Positions 45,451 to 54,037 are shown, counted from the stretch's first letter. The stretch: 64,000 nucleotides of DNA from Cellulomonas chitinilytica (GCF_016862675.1 NZ_BONK01000005.1:186001-250000), one strand, 5' to 3'. The notes: a model not told the origin generated them from the letters alone. A program made the numbers and translations.

Positions 45451-45621
45451 GCCATCCCCACTCCCGGGAGCACAGCGGGGGAGGTGCGCTCCGTCGCCCA
45501 CGGTACCGGCCGCCACGCCGCCCGCTCGCGGAGCCGCAGGAGGCGTCGTCGATCGCTGGGTCGAGCGTTCCATCGACTCGAAGCACGAGGCGCGCACGCA
45601 GGCGAACGGCCCCGCCCCGCG

Positions 45622-45846
45622 ATGGAGCCGGTCACCGTGCAACGGCGAGCTTCGGCCACCGGCGTGATCGTCGAGGCCGGGCAGAAGGTGGCCCTCGGGC
45701 GGATCAACGCCGGCACGACGGTGACCGTCCGCGCCTCCCAGACGACGCTCGCGATCGATCTGCCCGACCGAGACACCACGATCGTGAGACGGACCAACGA
45801 CCACGCCGTGCGCAGCCTCAAGGGGCAACGCCCGCGTAGGGCGTAG
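45622..45846 (+). pseudogene. C-terminal remnant of an IS481-like transposase/integrase
   Basis: The 74 codons from 45622 read ATGVIVEAGQKVALG, RINAGTTVTVRASQTTLAI, then RTNDHAVRSLKGQRPRR. This is the C-terminal beta domain found at the end of rve-type transposases in actinobacteria (SASGVIxVAGQKVxLGR...). The DDE catalytic core and N-terminus are absent, and the sequence upstream in this frame is unrelated. It marks the left edge of the accessory zone. Confidence 0.7.
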
Positions 45847-45866
45847 GCAGGGTTCGGTCTGCGCTC

Positions 45867-46520
45867 ATGGCGCGAGACACTCAGGCCATGCGGATCGCGT
45901 CCGGGCCGTCCTGGAGTCTTGAGCTTGGCGACGACCCATTTCTCAGCGCCGCCCTGTGGATCCGTGACGCCACCGGCATCGTGGTCGAGGCCGACGACGT
46001 TCCTCCTCCCCTGAACGTGCCGCCGCCGTCCTCACATGTGCTCGATGGCGAGGACCTCGACGGGGTCGGGGGCGACTGGCTGGACTGGTGGCGGGCACTC
46101 CTGGCCGCCCGGCTCGCCCAACGCCACAACCCGCCGCCCGGCGGTGACTTCGGCGAGGAATGGAAGCAATGGGCGGTGACGAATCAGGCCCGCTGGGCGG
46201 CCGTTGGTTCGATCGGCGACGAGTTCGCGGGGCTCGCTCACGCTCCCGCGCTCCAACGCGCATGCCGAGAGTTGGGGCGAGCGGCCCATGGCGCGCGGAC
46301 CACGTCCAAGATCCAGCACGACCGGGCGATGGGCTACGGGCTCCTGGTCGACGAGGTCGCCGCAACCCACCACGTCGACCGGAATACGCTTTGCGGCACC
46401 GTCATCGTCACCCCGACGGGCGGCGGATGGTGGCGCCTGATCGAGCCCGGGTTCGTCCTGGCCTCGAACGACGCACCACACCAGGAGATCGTTCGAGCCG
46501 CGCTCACCCCCGCCCCATAG
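45867..46520 (+). CDS. Hypothetical protein
   Basis: A 217-residue soluble protein rich in Trp (WLDWWRALLAARL, EEWKQWAVTNQARW). The last 50 residues (NTLCGTVIVTPTGGGWWRLIEPGFVLAS) are beta-rich. No family is recognised. The start is uncertain: ATG 45867 and ATG 45888 both lack a ribosome site. It lies between a transposase remnant and a pseudogene, so it may itself be a passenger of mobile DNA. Confidence 0.6.
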   Translation: MARDTQAMRIASGPSWSLELGDDPFLSAALWIRDATGIVVEADDVPPPLNVPPPSSHVLDGEDLDGVGGDWLDWWRALLAARLAQRHNPPPGGDFGEEWKQWAVTNQARWAAVGSIGDEFAGLAHAPALQRACRELGRAAHGARTTSKIQHDRAMGYGLLVDEVAATHHVDRNTLCGTVIVTPTGGGWWRLIEPGFVLASNDAPHQEIVRAALTPAP

Positions 46521-46629
46521 CATCGAGCAACGGCGGCCGCGCACCGCCGAAACCTCCGTCTTCCAGGCGATGTGTCAAGCAGGTCGTGAGACGGAAGCGT
46601 CAAGAGGGTCCTGAGTCAGGACACCACAC

Positions 46630-46945
46630 CGGCCCGTACACCCCGCTCGACGAAGCCGCGTTCGCGCGATCGGGGTACACGGATCGCAACAGCCTGGGCA
46701 CCCTCTACGCGATGTGCACCAGGGTGGACCCCGACCAGCCCTCCATCACCATGGCAACCTGAGCGACACGCAGGTCGGCGCGCTCGAGGCGATGCTCATG
46801 CTGTGCCGCAACCATCCGAACGCTGACCAGTTGCGGACCCATCGACAACGACTTCGTCGTCGCGGCCGACCAGGTCGTAGTAACCATCGCTCCGACCGAC
46901 CACGCGCTCTACAGCGACGGTTGCGGGCAGTGGCTGCCCCAGTGA
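46630..46945 (+). pseudogene. Frameshifted remnant of a secreted-protein gene
   Basis: Three pieces of one protein-like reading lie in two frames. They are EAAFARSGYTDRNSLGTLYAMC (about 46651-46716), NLSDTQVGALEAMLMLCRNHPNADQL (about 46757-46834), and FVVAADQVVVTIAPTDHALYSDGCGQW, ending at a TGA at 46943. The last piece resembles the C-terminus of actinobacterial secreted proteins ending VTVxPTDxxFxSxGCGxW. Frameshifts near 46735 and 46840, and a probable internal deletion, have destroyed the gene. No start remains. Confidence 0.5.
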
Positions 46946-47052
46946 GCTGGACATGGCTAGGGCCGAAAACGATCGCTACCGGCCTGTCCCTCTGTGCCGA
47001 TCCGAGCGGAGGCTACCGGAGCGGTACGCCCAGGCGGCGGTTGGTCGGACGG

Positions 47053-48291
47053 TCATCTCGTTGCCGTCCACACCGTCAGGGAGCCCACGGCGTCGTGGAG
47101 GAAGTCGCCGACGTCCTCTGCGGCGACGGTGAACGCCGACGAGAGTGAACCCCCGACGGGGAATGACGCGCCGGCGCTCGACTTGGCGCTCCAGCTGCCG
47201 TCCTCGTTCATTCCGGCCTTGAACTTCGCTTCCGCGCCGGCGCCCAGCCAGCCCTCGGCGCCCACGTTCGCGCCGAGGCCACCCATCTGGACCCCGCCGC
47301 CGACGTGGCCCTTCGCACCGAGGAAGGCCCCGGCTTCGGCGTCGACCCCTTCCTTGCCGATCCCAACGCCCGCCTCTGCCGCCCCGCCGACCATCGCGCT
47401 CGCGTTCGCGTTCACGGTGGCGTACTGGTTGCCGATGCTGGCCGAGGCGTCGCCGAACAGCCCACCGGTGGCGGACACCTTGGCGCGCAGCTGCCCGTCT
47501 TCGGCGCTGACCTCACCCTCGCTCTTGAAGCCGGCCTGTGCGGAGGCCTGTGCGGTGGCGAACTGATGGCCGTCCACCGCCGTCACGGAGGCCGTGGCCG
47601 ACCCCGCGAGCGTCTCTCCCTCGAACTTGCCCGCCTTGAACGTAACCTTCCCGGTCTTGGGGTCGATCGAGACGATCGGCGCCATGGAGACCTGACCGGA
47701 GTCGGTGCGCCCTTGGGTCTCGGTGTGCGTGCGGACCACTGGTGTGTCGCTGACCTCGATGCCCGCGAGCGTGTCGGCGGCATCGTCACCGGCACGCTTC
47801 ACCGAGGAGCGTGCATGGTCGAGCACGTCGAGCGCTTCTTGCCGTGCGTGCGCTCCGGTGTCGACGAATGCGGGAGGTCGTGTGGCGATGAAGCCCCTGG
47901 TGAGGGTGCGGTTGTAGGCGTCGACGGCGAGGGAGTGTCCGTGCTTGGCTGCGGCGGTCAGGTGCTCACCCTTGGTCCACAGCTCGATGGCGTGTGCGGC
48001 GTCGCCTTGAGCGGCGGTGAGGACGTCGGCGTACCTCGTCAGGGCCGTCGCGGCCTCGTCCAGCGCGTCGGCGGTCTTGCGCCATCCCTTGGGCCGGGTG
48101 GCGAGCGCATCGCAGAATCGGTCGGCCTGGGCGCCCTCCCAGCCGGGGGTACGCACGCGGGCCAGGTCGTCGGCGGCGTCCTCGAGCTGTCTGGCGCGGC
48201 GGCGCAGGTTGTCGGCGTCGGCGTACACGGCCGCCGGTCGGCCGGGGATCAGTTCGAGCGCGTCGGTGGTGCTGCCCAGCGCAGCCGCCAT
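47053..48291 (-). CDS. Putative type VII-associated protein with Gly/Ala beta-repeat C-terminus
   Basis: A 412-residue protein. Residues 1-190 are a helical N-domain with a WxG turn (TPGWEGAQADRF) of the kind found in proteins exported by WXG100/type VII systems. Residues about 215-385 are Gly/Ala-rich with a repeating beta pattern (GSATASVTAVDGHQFATAQASAQAG, GLFGDASASIGNQYATVNANASA, GGAAEAGVGIGKEGVDAEAGAFLG). No toxin catalytic motif is seen. Its ATG shares a base with the stop of the WXG100-like gene (TGATG), so the two form a secreted pair. Confidence 0.75.
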   Translation of the reverse strand: MAAALGSTTDALELIPGRPAAVYADADNLRRRARQLEDAADDLARVRTPGWEGAQADRFCDALATRPKGWRKTADALDEAATALTRYADVLTAAQGDAAHAIELWTKGEHLTAAAKHGHSLAVDAYNRTLTRGFIATRPPAFVDTGAHARQEALDVLDHARSSVKRAGDDAADTLAGIEVSDTPVVRTHTETQGRTDSGQVSMAPIVSIDPKTGKVTFKAGKFEGETLAGSATASVTAVDGHQFATAQASAQAGFKSEGEVSAEDGQLRAKVSATGGLFGDASASIGNQYATVNANASAMVGGAAEAGVGIGKEGVDAEAGAFLGAKGHVGGGVQMGGLGANVGAEGWLGAGAEAKFKAGMNEDGSWSAKSSAGASFPVGGSLSSAFTVAAEDVGDFLHDAVGSLTVWTATR

Positions 48292-48677
48292 CAGCGGGAC
48301 CCCGACCGAAACGGGAAGACGGGGGCCGTCGCCGGTGCCCTGGTCGGGACCAGCACGGAGGCCGTCCCGGCGACCCCGGGGGAAAGGCGGCCGGCCAGGC
48401 TCTGGAGCCGTGCGTCGGTCGCGGCGTCGGCGCTCTGGTAGTCCTCAAGCTGGTCGTCGAGGTCGGTAGCCAGCGTCGTGGTGCGTGCCGCGTGCGAGTC
48501 GACGGCCAGGTCGACGTCCGAGACGAACAGTTCGATCGCCTGCGACAGGCTCGCGTGCCCGTAGCCGTCGCCCCAGGCGAAGCACTGGGTCTGCGCCGTG
48601 CCGTTCTCGACGACACGCCGGATCGACGTGGCGGCCGAGCTCAGCACGTCATATTCGACGTCGAACCCCGCGGCCAT
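48291..48677 (-). CDS. WXG100-like small protein
   Basis: A 128-residue helical protein, FDVEYDVLSSAATSIRR...LSQAIELFVSDVDLAVDSHAARTTTLATDLDDQLEDYQSADA, fitting an ESAT-6-like helical hairpin. A W occurs in FAWGDGYG rather than in a strict WxG. The C-terminal 30 residues are disordered and Pro-rich. ATG 48677 follows GGGGA. It overlaps the larger partner by one base. No secretion ATPase gene is in the window. Confidence 0.7.
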   Translation of the reverse strand: MAAGFDVEYDVLSSAATSIRRVVENGTAQTQCFAWGDGYGHASLSQAIELFVSDVDLAVDSHAARTTTLATDLDDQLEDYQSADAATDARLQSLAGRLSPGVAGTASVLVPTRAPATAPVFPFRSGSR

Positions 48678-48851
48678 TCCCGATCCCCTCGCTCGACGAA
48701 CAGCTCGTCGCGCCGAACTCTAGGGGAACCGGCCGCCCGTTTTGGGCCAGTTCCACGGATGGCCTAGCCGACTGGCTCGTGGTCAGGCGACTGGGGCCCA
48801 TCCGCGTGATCGAGACGGGGCTCGCGCTGGACATCTCGGTCCCGGCTGGGC

Positions 48852-48875
48852 CCGGCACATGTCACCATGTGCCGG
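48852..48875. promoter_or_regulatory. Perfect 10-bp inverted repeat across a start codon
   Basis: CCGGCACATG (48852-48861) and CATGTGCCGG (48866-48875) are perfect inverted copies around TCAC. The right arm contains the GTG at 48869 proposed as the lipoprotein start. It could be an operator or a hairpin that hides the start. Confidence 0.6.
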
Positions 48876-49204
48876 TGCGCCCCGTCCTCACACCCGTCGT
48901 TCTCGCCGTGACCGCGCTCCTTGCCGGCTGCTCGGTGCACGCAAACATCGACACGAAGTTCGTGCCGAGCGACGAGGTCGAGAAGAAGACCGAGGAGGTG
49001 CTCGTCCAGGAAGTCGGACAAGCTCCCGACGCCACCGACTGCCCCGACGACCTGCCTGTCCGCGTGGGTGCCGACGTGCGCTGCACGATCACCGTCAACG
49101 ACCAGCGGATCGGGGTCACGGTGAGCGTCGCGAAGGTTGGAAAGGGCACCGACTACACGCTGTCTGTCGAGGTCGACGACGAGCCACTTCCGGCCGGGTC
49201 GTGA
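48869..49204 (+). CDS. Small lipoprotein (DUF4333-like)
   Basis: A 111-residue lipoprotein. The signal ends in the lipobox LLAGC (Cys about 20). The mature part, VEKKTEEVLVQEVGQAPDATDCPDDLPVRVGADVRCTI with a later VTVSVAKVG, fits the DUF4333 beta domain, with two Cys that may pair. GTG 48869 and GTG 48875 are both possible starts. No ribosome site is visible, and an inverted repeat covers both. Its stop overlaps the next gene's start (GTGA). Confidence 0.72.
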   Translation: MPVRPVLTPVVLAVTALLAGCSVHANIDTKFVPSDEVEKKTEEVLVQEVGQAPDATDCPDDLPVRVGADVRCTITVNDQRIGVTVSVAKVGKGTDYTLSVEVDDEPLPAGS

Positions 49205-49731
49205 ACGACGCGGTCGAGGAGCTGCGCGCCGCGGTCGCCGCCGCTGCCGAGGACACCCCGTACCGCGTCCTGCCGACCGACGAAGGATTCGACCTGCGCA
49301 TCGACGTCAGCGACGCACGCTGGCACGGGCCGCTCGAGCGCGCCGGGCAAAGGACCGTGGTGCAGAACCACGTTGTCCTGGACCCGGACACACTCACCAT
49401 GCAGATCATCGACGACCACCTCACCGTGCAGTGGGCCGCCGGTGCCTCCGGCCGCACACCGCAGCTGGCCGCCGCGGTGCAGGTCACGCGCACGCTGGGA
49501 CGCACCTGGTCGACGTCCCGCGAGTGGACCTGGGGTGCCAACGGGGAGCGGGTCGTCGAGCGACGCTTCACCAGCGCCGACGCCCACGAACTGATCCGGG
49601 GTGCTGCAACGGAACTTGGGTGGCAGGAGACGGCCGGGGTCTACCCGTGGATCGGCGTTGTCGCCGCCGTGGTCGGTGGACTCGTCGTGCTGACTACCGG
49701 GCTGCTCATCCTGCTCGAGGGACGGGTCTAG
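49201..49731 (+). CDS. Membrane-anchored hypothetical protein
   Basis: A 176-residue protein. Residues 1-145 form a soluble beta-rich domain (YRVLPTDEGFDLRIDVSDARW, VVQNHVVLDPDTLTMQIIDDHLTVQW). One C-terminal membrane helix (WIGVVAAVVGGLVVLTTGLLIL) follows. GTG 49201 overlaps the lipoprotein stop, so both envelope proteins are coupled. No family is recognised. Confidence 0.68.
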   Translation: MNDAVEELRAAVAAAAEDTPYRVLPTDEGFDLRIDVSDARWHGPLERAGQRTVVQNHVVLDPDTLTMQIIDDHLTVQWAAGASGRTPQLAAAVQVTRTLGRTWSTSREWTWGANGERVVERRFTSADAHELIRGAATELGWQETAGVYPWIGVVAAVVGGLVVLTTGLLILLEGRV

Positions 49732-50006
49732 CTGAACCACGGACGCTCGAATGCTCTCCTCCCTCGAGGACGTCCTGGGATGGGTGCCTTACCTGCAGAG
49801 CGCAGTCCTCCCGCTGGGGATCACGCACATGCGCGCGTCCAGCCCGACCATGCGCCCTGGGTCGGCCAGGGCGGCGGCGATCGCGTCGGGCGGACCCTCG
49901 ACGCGCACGGGACGTGCCCCGCTGCCCAGGAGCTCAGGGTTTCCGCCGGTTCCGGGTTACCCGCCGGTCCGGGCGGGTGCTCGCTCTCGCAGGCGGCAGG
50001 ACTCTC

Positions 50007-50027
50007 TGTGACACGGATATGACACGC
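50007..50027 (+). repeat. Left pair of 10-bp repeats flanking the tRNA fragment
   Basis: TGTGACACGG (50007-50016) and TATGACACGC (50018-50027) start 11 bases apart. TATGACACGC recurs twice on the other side of the tRNA fragment with the same 11-base phasing. This is the arrangement of arm-type binding sites of tyrosine integrases. Confidence 0.5.
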
Positions 50028-50051
50028 GACAGTCCATGGCCAGGTCAGACA

Positions 50052-50078
50052 GGTGCCCCGAGTGGGATTCGAACCCAC
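50052..50078 (-). other. Attachment site: 3' fragment of a tRNA gene
   Basis: On the minus strand the sequence gives a perfect T-arm (GTGGG-TTCGAAT-CCCAC, 50078-50062). The 3' acceptor strand TCGGGGC, discriminator A and CC follow (50061-50052). No anticodon or D arm is found upstream, so this is only the 3' end left by site-specific integration. The full tRNA would begin GCCCCGA and should lie to the right, at the other end of the element. Confidence 0.75.
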
Positions 50079-50194
50079 ATGCGCCGGGGTGAACGGATGG
50101 GAACCAAGATGAACCGAAGGTTGGGAAGTGCCGCTTGACCTGGGGGTAGATCCGGCATGGACGCGAACCGAGGTGCAAGGCGAGTACTCTACGC

Positions 50195-50215
50195 TATGAC
50201 ACGCCTATGACACGC
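50195..50215 (+). repeat. Right pair of 10-bp repeats next to the integrase gene
   Basis: TATGACACGC occurs at 50195-50204 and again at 50206-50215, 11 bases apart. It ends 17 bases before the integrase start and matches the pair at 50007-50027. Probable integrase arm sites that may also mediate autoregulation of int. Confidence 0.55.
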
Positions 50216-50232
50216 GGACGGTCCACAACCCC

Positions 50233-51354
50233 ATGGTGAGCAAGCGGAAAGGCTTCGGCTCGATCACGAAACTGCCGTCAGGCAGGTATCGAGCACGACA
50301 CACCGTCCCAGGAACCATGCCGCAGGTCTGGGTCAACGCACCCAGCACCTTCTCGCGGAAGGCCGACGCCGAGATCTGGCTCGCCCGTCAGCGGACCAAG
50401 CTTGAGGACGGCGTGATCAGACCCAAAGTGCTCGTCTCGAGGATCACGATTCGCGAGTATGCCGAGCGGTGGATGCAGGAGCGGCGCAACTCGTCGGGGG
50501 AGCCGCTGCGGCCATCGACACGGCGCGTGTACGAGCACTACCTGAAGCAGCACGTGTACCCGGCCCTGGGCGGGACGTTGCTCTCCGAGCTGACGGCCGA
50601 GTCGATCACCTGCTGGTACCGCGATCTGCTGCCGCAACGGCCGACGCTCAGAGCGCGAACCTATGCCCTGCTCCGCGGGATCATGGCGACCGCCCTCGAA
50701 GACGACCTCGTCTCCGAGAATCCTTGTCGTGTTCGAGGGGCCAGTCGCTCGAAGCCCGCGACCAAGCAGTTCGTCGCCTCGCCGGCGCAGGTTGTCGAGC
50801 TTGCGGCGGCGATGCCACCGGAGCTCGCACTTTCGGTGCTGCTGGGTGCATGGTGCCAGCTGCGCAACGGGGAGGCCCTCGAGCTCCGGCGAGGCGACAT
50901 CGACACCGAAGCCGTCCGCGTGAGCCGAGGCGTCACCTGGGTCGAAGGAGCGCCCGTCGTCGGGCCACCCAAGACCGAAGCGGGAGTGCGAGCCATCAGC
51001 GTGCCGCCCCACATCGCGCCTGCAGTCGAGGCTCACCTCGATTCGTATGCCGCGCCTGGTCCCGACGGGTTGCTGTTCCCGCGCGCGCACCAGCCCACGC
51101 TGCAGATCCATCCCTCGACGTACGCCTACCACTTCAAGCAGGCCGTGAAGAAGACGTCCCTTCCTGGGGGGTTCCGGTTCCACTGGCTCAGGCACACGGG
51201 CCTCACGCTGGCGGCGCAGTCCGGCGCGACCTTGGCTGAGCTCCAGGCGCGTGCCGGCCACTCCACGCCATCGACGGTGATGCTCTACCAGCACGCCACC
51301 ACGGTGCGCGACCGGGCGCTGGCGGCCGCACTGTCCGACTTGGCGAAGCAGTAG
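50233..51354 (+). CDS. int: Tyrosine site-specific integrase
   Basis: A 373-residue phage-type integrase. The N-terminal AP2-like arm-binding domain (GSITKLPSGRYRARH) is followed by a SAM-like core-binding domain (TIREYAERWMQERR). The catalytic domain has Arg211 (QLRNGE), Lys247, His317 and Arg320 (HWLRH), His343 (GHST) and Tyr352 (MLYQH). All catalytic residues are present, so it should be active. It lies 155 bases from the tRNA fragment and reads into the element. No excisionase gene is recognised nearby. Confidence 0.95.
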   Translation: MVSKRKGFGSITKLPSGRYRARHTVPGTMPQVWVNAPSTFSRKADAEIWLARQRTKLEDGVIRPKVLVSRITIREYAERWMQERRNSSGEPLRPSTRRVYEHYLKQHVYPALGGTLLSELTAESITCWYRDLLPQRPTLRARTYALLRGIMATALEDDLVSENPCRVRGASRSKPATKQFVASPAQVVELAAAMPPELALSVLLGAWCQLRNGEALELRRGDIDTEAVRVSRGVTWVEGAPVVGPPKTEAGVRAISVPPHIAPAVEAHLDSYAAPGPDGLLFPRAHQPTLQIHPSTYAYHFKQAVKKTSLPGGFRFHWLRHTGLTLAAQSGATLAELQARAGHSTPSTVMLYQHATTVRDRALAAALSDLAKQ

Positions 51355-51508
51355 CAGAGCGCCCAGTGCCATGGGGGCGGCACGCAGGGTGACTCACCGA
51401 CCGCCGTGAACGGCTCGTAACTGTCATCCGGGGGTGGTGCCGGCCTCCCCGGCAGGTGTGGCCGTGCCTTCTCCTTCGGGCGCGAGCCGTGGGACAGGAT
51501 GGGATCTC

Positions 51509-51883
51509 GTGCGAACGATGGAGAGCAGCAGACGATCCGAAGTCGGCTTGCCGAGGCGGATGTGGCGTGTCGGTGCGCTTCCTGCCACGGACGGACCGCA
51601 GTTGCCGGTACCAGGTGAGCGGCGCACTGTGCCGCTCTATCTGGTTGCGCCGGAGGCGCAGCGAGGCCTCCGGGCTCGAGTGCGCTTCTTCCGTTGGTTG
51701 CTCGCCTCGCTGGTGACGTTGACGACCGCCATCTGGGGGCCGGCGTTCTGGGGTGACTCGGTTTCGACTCTGCTGGCCAACCTCACGTCAGTCACCCTCC
51801 TCATCGCGATGGCGACTTGGGCCGTGGCCGACTCCATGCGCCCGAGCACGCGGCCGTATTCGTCCGACGTCGATCGGTGGTGA
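51509..51883 (+). CDS. Small two-helix membrane protein
   Basis: A 124-residue protein with a charged N-terminal half and two membrane helices near the C-terminus (FFRWLLASLVTLTTAIWGPAF and LLANLTSVTLLIAMATWAVA). GTG 51509 has GGGA 5 bases upstream; ATG 51518 is possible. It lies 4 bases before the next gene and is probably cotranscribed with it. No function is recognised. Confidence 0.6.
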   Translation: MRTMESSRRSEVGLPRRMWRVGALPATDGPQLPVPGERRTVPLYLVAPEAQRGLRARVRFFRWLLASLVTLTTAIWGPAFWGDSVSTLLANLTSVTLLIAMATWAVADSMRPSTRPYSSDVDRW

Positions 51884-51887
51884 ATCG

Positions 51888-52586
51888 ATGTCTGTGAGAC
51901 TGCTGGCCATCGCGCTGGCGAACCTCGGCGTACTGCTGGTGGCCGTCAGAGCGCTCTTGAACGCGACCAGGCAGCGACGCGATGCGCGTCGCTGCCTCGA
52001 CGCCCGCCGCGCTCGCCACCCTGATGTCGGTGTCAACGAACTCGCGCTTCTCGAGCCAGAGGAGATCGATGTCCTGACCGTGGCGCCGAGCCGGGCAACA
52101 GTCCGGGGCACGCGCATTCTTGATCCCTGGTCAGCCGAGCTCCCGATCGCGGATCATCAACTTCCTGTGTACGCGAACAAGCTTCGGAACCGTGCGCGGA
52201 CGGGCGATGTGGCGGCCGAAGTCGCCATCGTCGTGGCCAGCGCGTTCGCGGGCGTCGCGGCGTCCGACATCGTCAGAGACCTCGCCGACGGTGGGCAGGT
52301 GCACCAGGCGCCCCTGATCCTGCTCACGCTCGCTGTCGCCGGTGCGATTGCTGCAGTCCACGTCAGGACGGCCATCGTAGGGGACTGGAAGTCTGCCGCG
52401 AGCCGGTACCGGGAGTTAACCATTGCCACGAGAGCAGCGAAGCTGGAAGCGCTCCGCTCTGCTGCGGCTTCACAGGGGAGCGCCGCTCAACCGCAGTCCC
52501 AACGTGGCTCGACGAGGCGTTCCCGAGGTCTGCTCGCGCGACTCACCGGGAAGCGAACGCGCACGGACGCCGGTGGAGCCCCGTAG
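51888..52586 (+). CDS. Hypothetical protein with N-terminal and central membrane helices
   Basis: A 232-residue protein. A hydrophobic helix at residues 4-24 (LLAIALANLGVLLVAVRALL) is followed by a soluble stretch. Two central hydrophobic segments come next (VAIVVASAFAGVAASDIV and PLILLTLAVAGAIAAV), then a very basic tail (RGSTRRSRGLLARLTGKRTRT). ATG 51888 has GGTGG upstream. It is convergent with a lipoprotein gene. No family is recognised. Confidence 0.62.
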   Translation: MSVRLLAIALANLGVLLVAVRALLNATRQRRDARRCLDARRARHPDVGVNELALLEPEEIDVLTVAPSRATVRGTRILDPWSAELPIADHQLPVYANKLRNRARTGDVAAEVAIVVASAFAGVAASDIVRDLADGGQVHQAPLILLTLAVAGAIAAVHVRTAIVGDWKSAASRYRELTIATRAAKLEALRSAAASQGSAAQPQSQRGSTRRSRGLLARLTGKRTRTDAGGAP

Positions 52587-52640
52587 ACGGACGGTCGACA
52601 CGGAGCCGGACTTGGAGTCCAACGCTGCGGGTACGGACAC

Positions 52641-53207
52641 CTAGAAGCTTGCGGGTGGCACCTTCTCGCCTCCGCACGCCCAGGGAAGCATCGACCGCAG
52701 GAGGTTGACCGAGTCGGTCTCGGCATCACGACCCTCGACGTCCACGTCTTGCAGGCGCACGCGCAGCGCGAACTCGTCGCAGATCCATAGCGCGCCGGCG
52801 ACAGTGTCGATCTCGTTCGAGTCGTACGAGCTGAAACCGCGTCCTGGAGCGTCGGCGGTGATCGTGGAGGTGACGTCTGCGCCACCCATGTAGGCCAGGA
52901 TCGCCTCGTCGCTCTCGCCGACGTTCTGTGCTGGCAGTCCGATCACTCTGATCTGCCCGCCGCTGCCGTCGGAGCGCGTGATGTCGCATTCGAAGTACGG
53001 GAACGACGGGTTGCTCGTCGCGGGGCCGACGGCCTTCACCTCGCCACCGAGGATCAGGTTGGCGGAGTCGGCAGACACACCGGCGCAGATGAACGGCGAG
53101 GGTGCGACGGTCGGCACCGGGGTGAGGTCCGGGGGCGTCGTGCACCCCGAGACGACACACAGCAGAAGGGCGGCCACGACAGCCGCGCGGCGACGTCGGT
53201 TCCTCAC
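52641..53207 (-). CDS. Lipoprotein (DUF3558-like)
   Basis: A 188-residue lipoprotein with basic RNRRRRAA, a hydrophobic core and the lipobox VVSGC. The mature part (ICAGVSADSANLILGGEVKAVG ... YFECDITRSDG ... ALWICDEFALRVRL) has the three to four Cys and layout of DUF3558-type lipoproteins. GTG 53207 overlaps the stop of the upstream gene (GTGA) and follows GGAGGG. It is therefore coupled to the truncated WXG-associated gene. Confidence 0.72.
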   Translation of the reverse strand: MRNRRRRAAVVAALLLCVVSGCTTPPDLTPVPTVAPSPFICAGVSADSANLILGGEVKAVGPATSNPSFPYFECDITRSDGSGGQIRVIGLPAQNVGESDEAILAYMGGADVTSTITADAPGRGFSSYDSNEIDTVAGALWICDEFALRVRLQDVDVEGRDAETDSVNLLRSMLPWACGGEKVPPASF

Positions 53208-54037
53208 TTGTCGCCCTCCTGAGACCAGCCGGACTGGTCGTGCTCGTCGCGTCCTGAGCCGAACGCGTCGTCGATCAGCTGCACATACTCCACCATCGGA
53301 TCGCCGTCCGGACCGCGCATCCACACGATCATCCGGTCCCGCGCCGCGGAGTCGGTCAGCACCGACGGGTCGAGCCGGCCGCCCCGCATCCACGGGAACG
53401 CCGCCTGGTCGGACATCGAGCCATCCGCTCTGAGGCTGGAGTCGTCGGTGAGCATGTGTCCGTGCTGCATCAGCGCGACTGCGGTCGTGATCTGCAGGTC
53501 GGTCGATGCGCTGTCCAGGGCGCTGGTCTGTTCGTCCTGTACGCGTGCCACAGCGCTGGCCCACTTGCTCTCGGCGCTCGCCTGCATGGCGTCCAGGGCC
53601 TTGCCGAAGCCGTAGCTGGTGAGCTTGCCGGCGATCGGGATCATGCCCGCGGCATCTCGTCCGAACCCGATCAAGGCACGGGTGCTCTCACCCTGCTCCG
53701 CCAGTGCAGTGTCTTGGCTCAACTGCGTCGCGTTGAGGATGAACCCGGTCAGCCCCGCGTTGTTGAGCAGGGCCGAGCTCAGGTCGCTGCTGTCTTCGCG
53801 TGTCCAGTGCGCGGCGCCGTAGTTGATGTCCTCGGCGGTCAGCGCGTTCATCGCTGCTGCGATCGAGGCGAGCGCAACGCGGTCGTCCAGGACTCCGTGC
53901 AGCAGTGTGAGAAGTCTGCCCTGCGGGAACCCGGCGATCGGTGGTGAGACGACCTCACCGTGTCGCGTCTCCGCAGGGAGTGTCCCGAGTCCGGCTGGCG
54001 TCCCGGCGGCCACCTGTCGGACGCCGCGCAGGTGCAC
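53204..54037 (-). pseudogene. Truncated hypothetical protein gene, C-terminal part
   Basis: A 277-residue ORF without a credible start: GTG 54037 has no ribosome site. The sense reading continues upstream as ALGHLLAV to a TAA at 54071-54073, and protein-like sequence (TRALSDDSVKNALAN) then continues in another frame. The body is helical (LTAEDINYGAAHW, MIPIAGKLTSYGFGKALDAMQ), resembling C-terminal domains of WXG-containing polymorphic-toxin-like proteins. It seems to be the 3' part of a larger gene broken by a frameshift, or one coming from an upstream start that has been lost. Confidence 0.55.

Noticed and set aside
45484..45621. N-terminal extension of the transposase remnant
   Set aside because: Arg-rich translation without similarity to transposases; coding character begins only near 45622.
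50052..50078. Complete tRNA gene
   Set aside because: Only T-arm and 3' acceptor strand are present; no anticodon or D arm can be drawn upstream on the minus strand.
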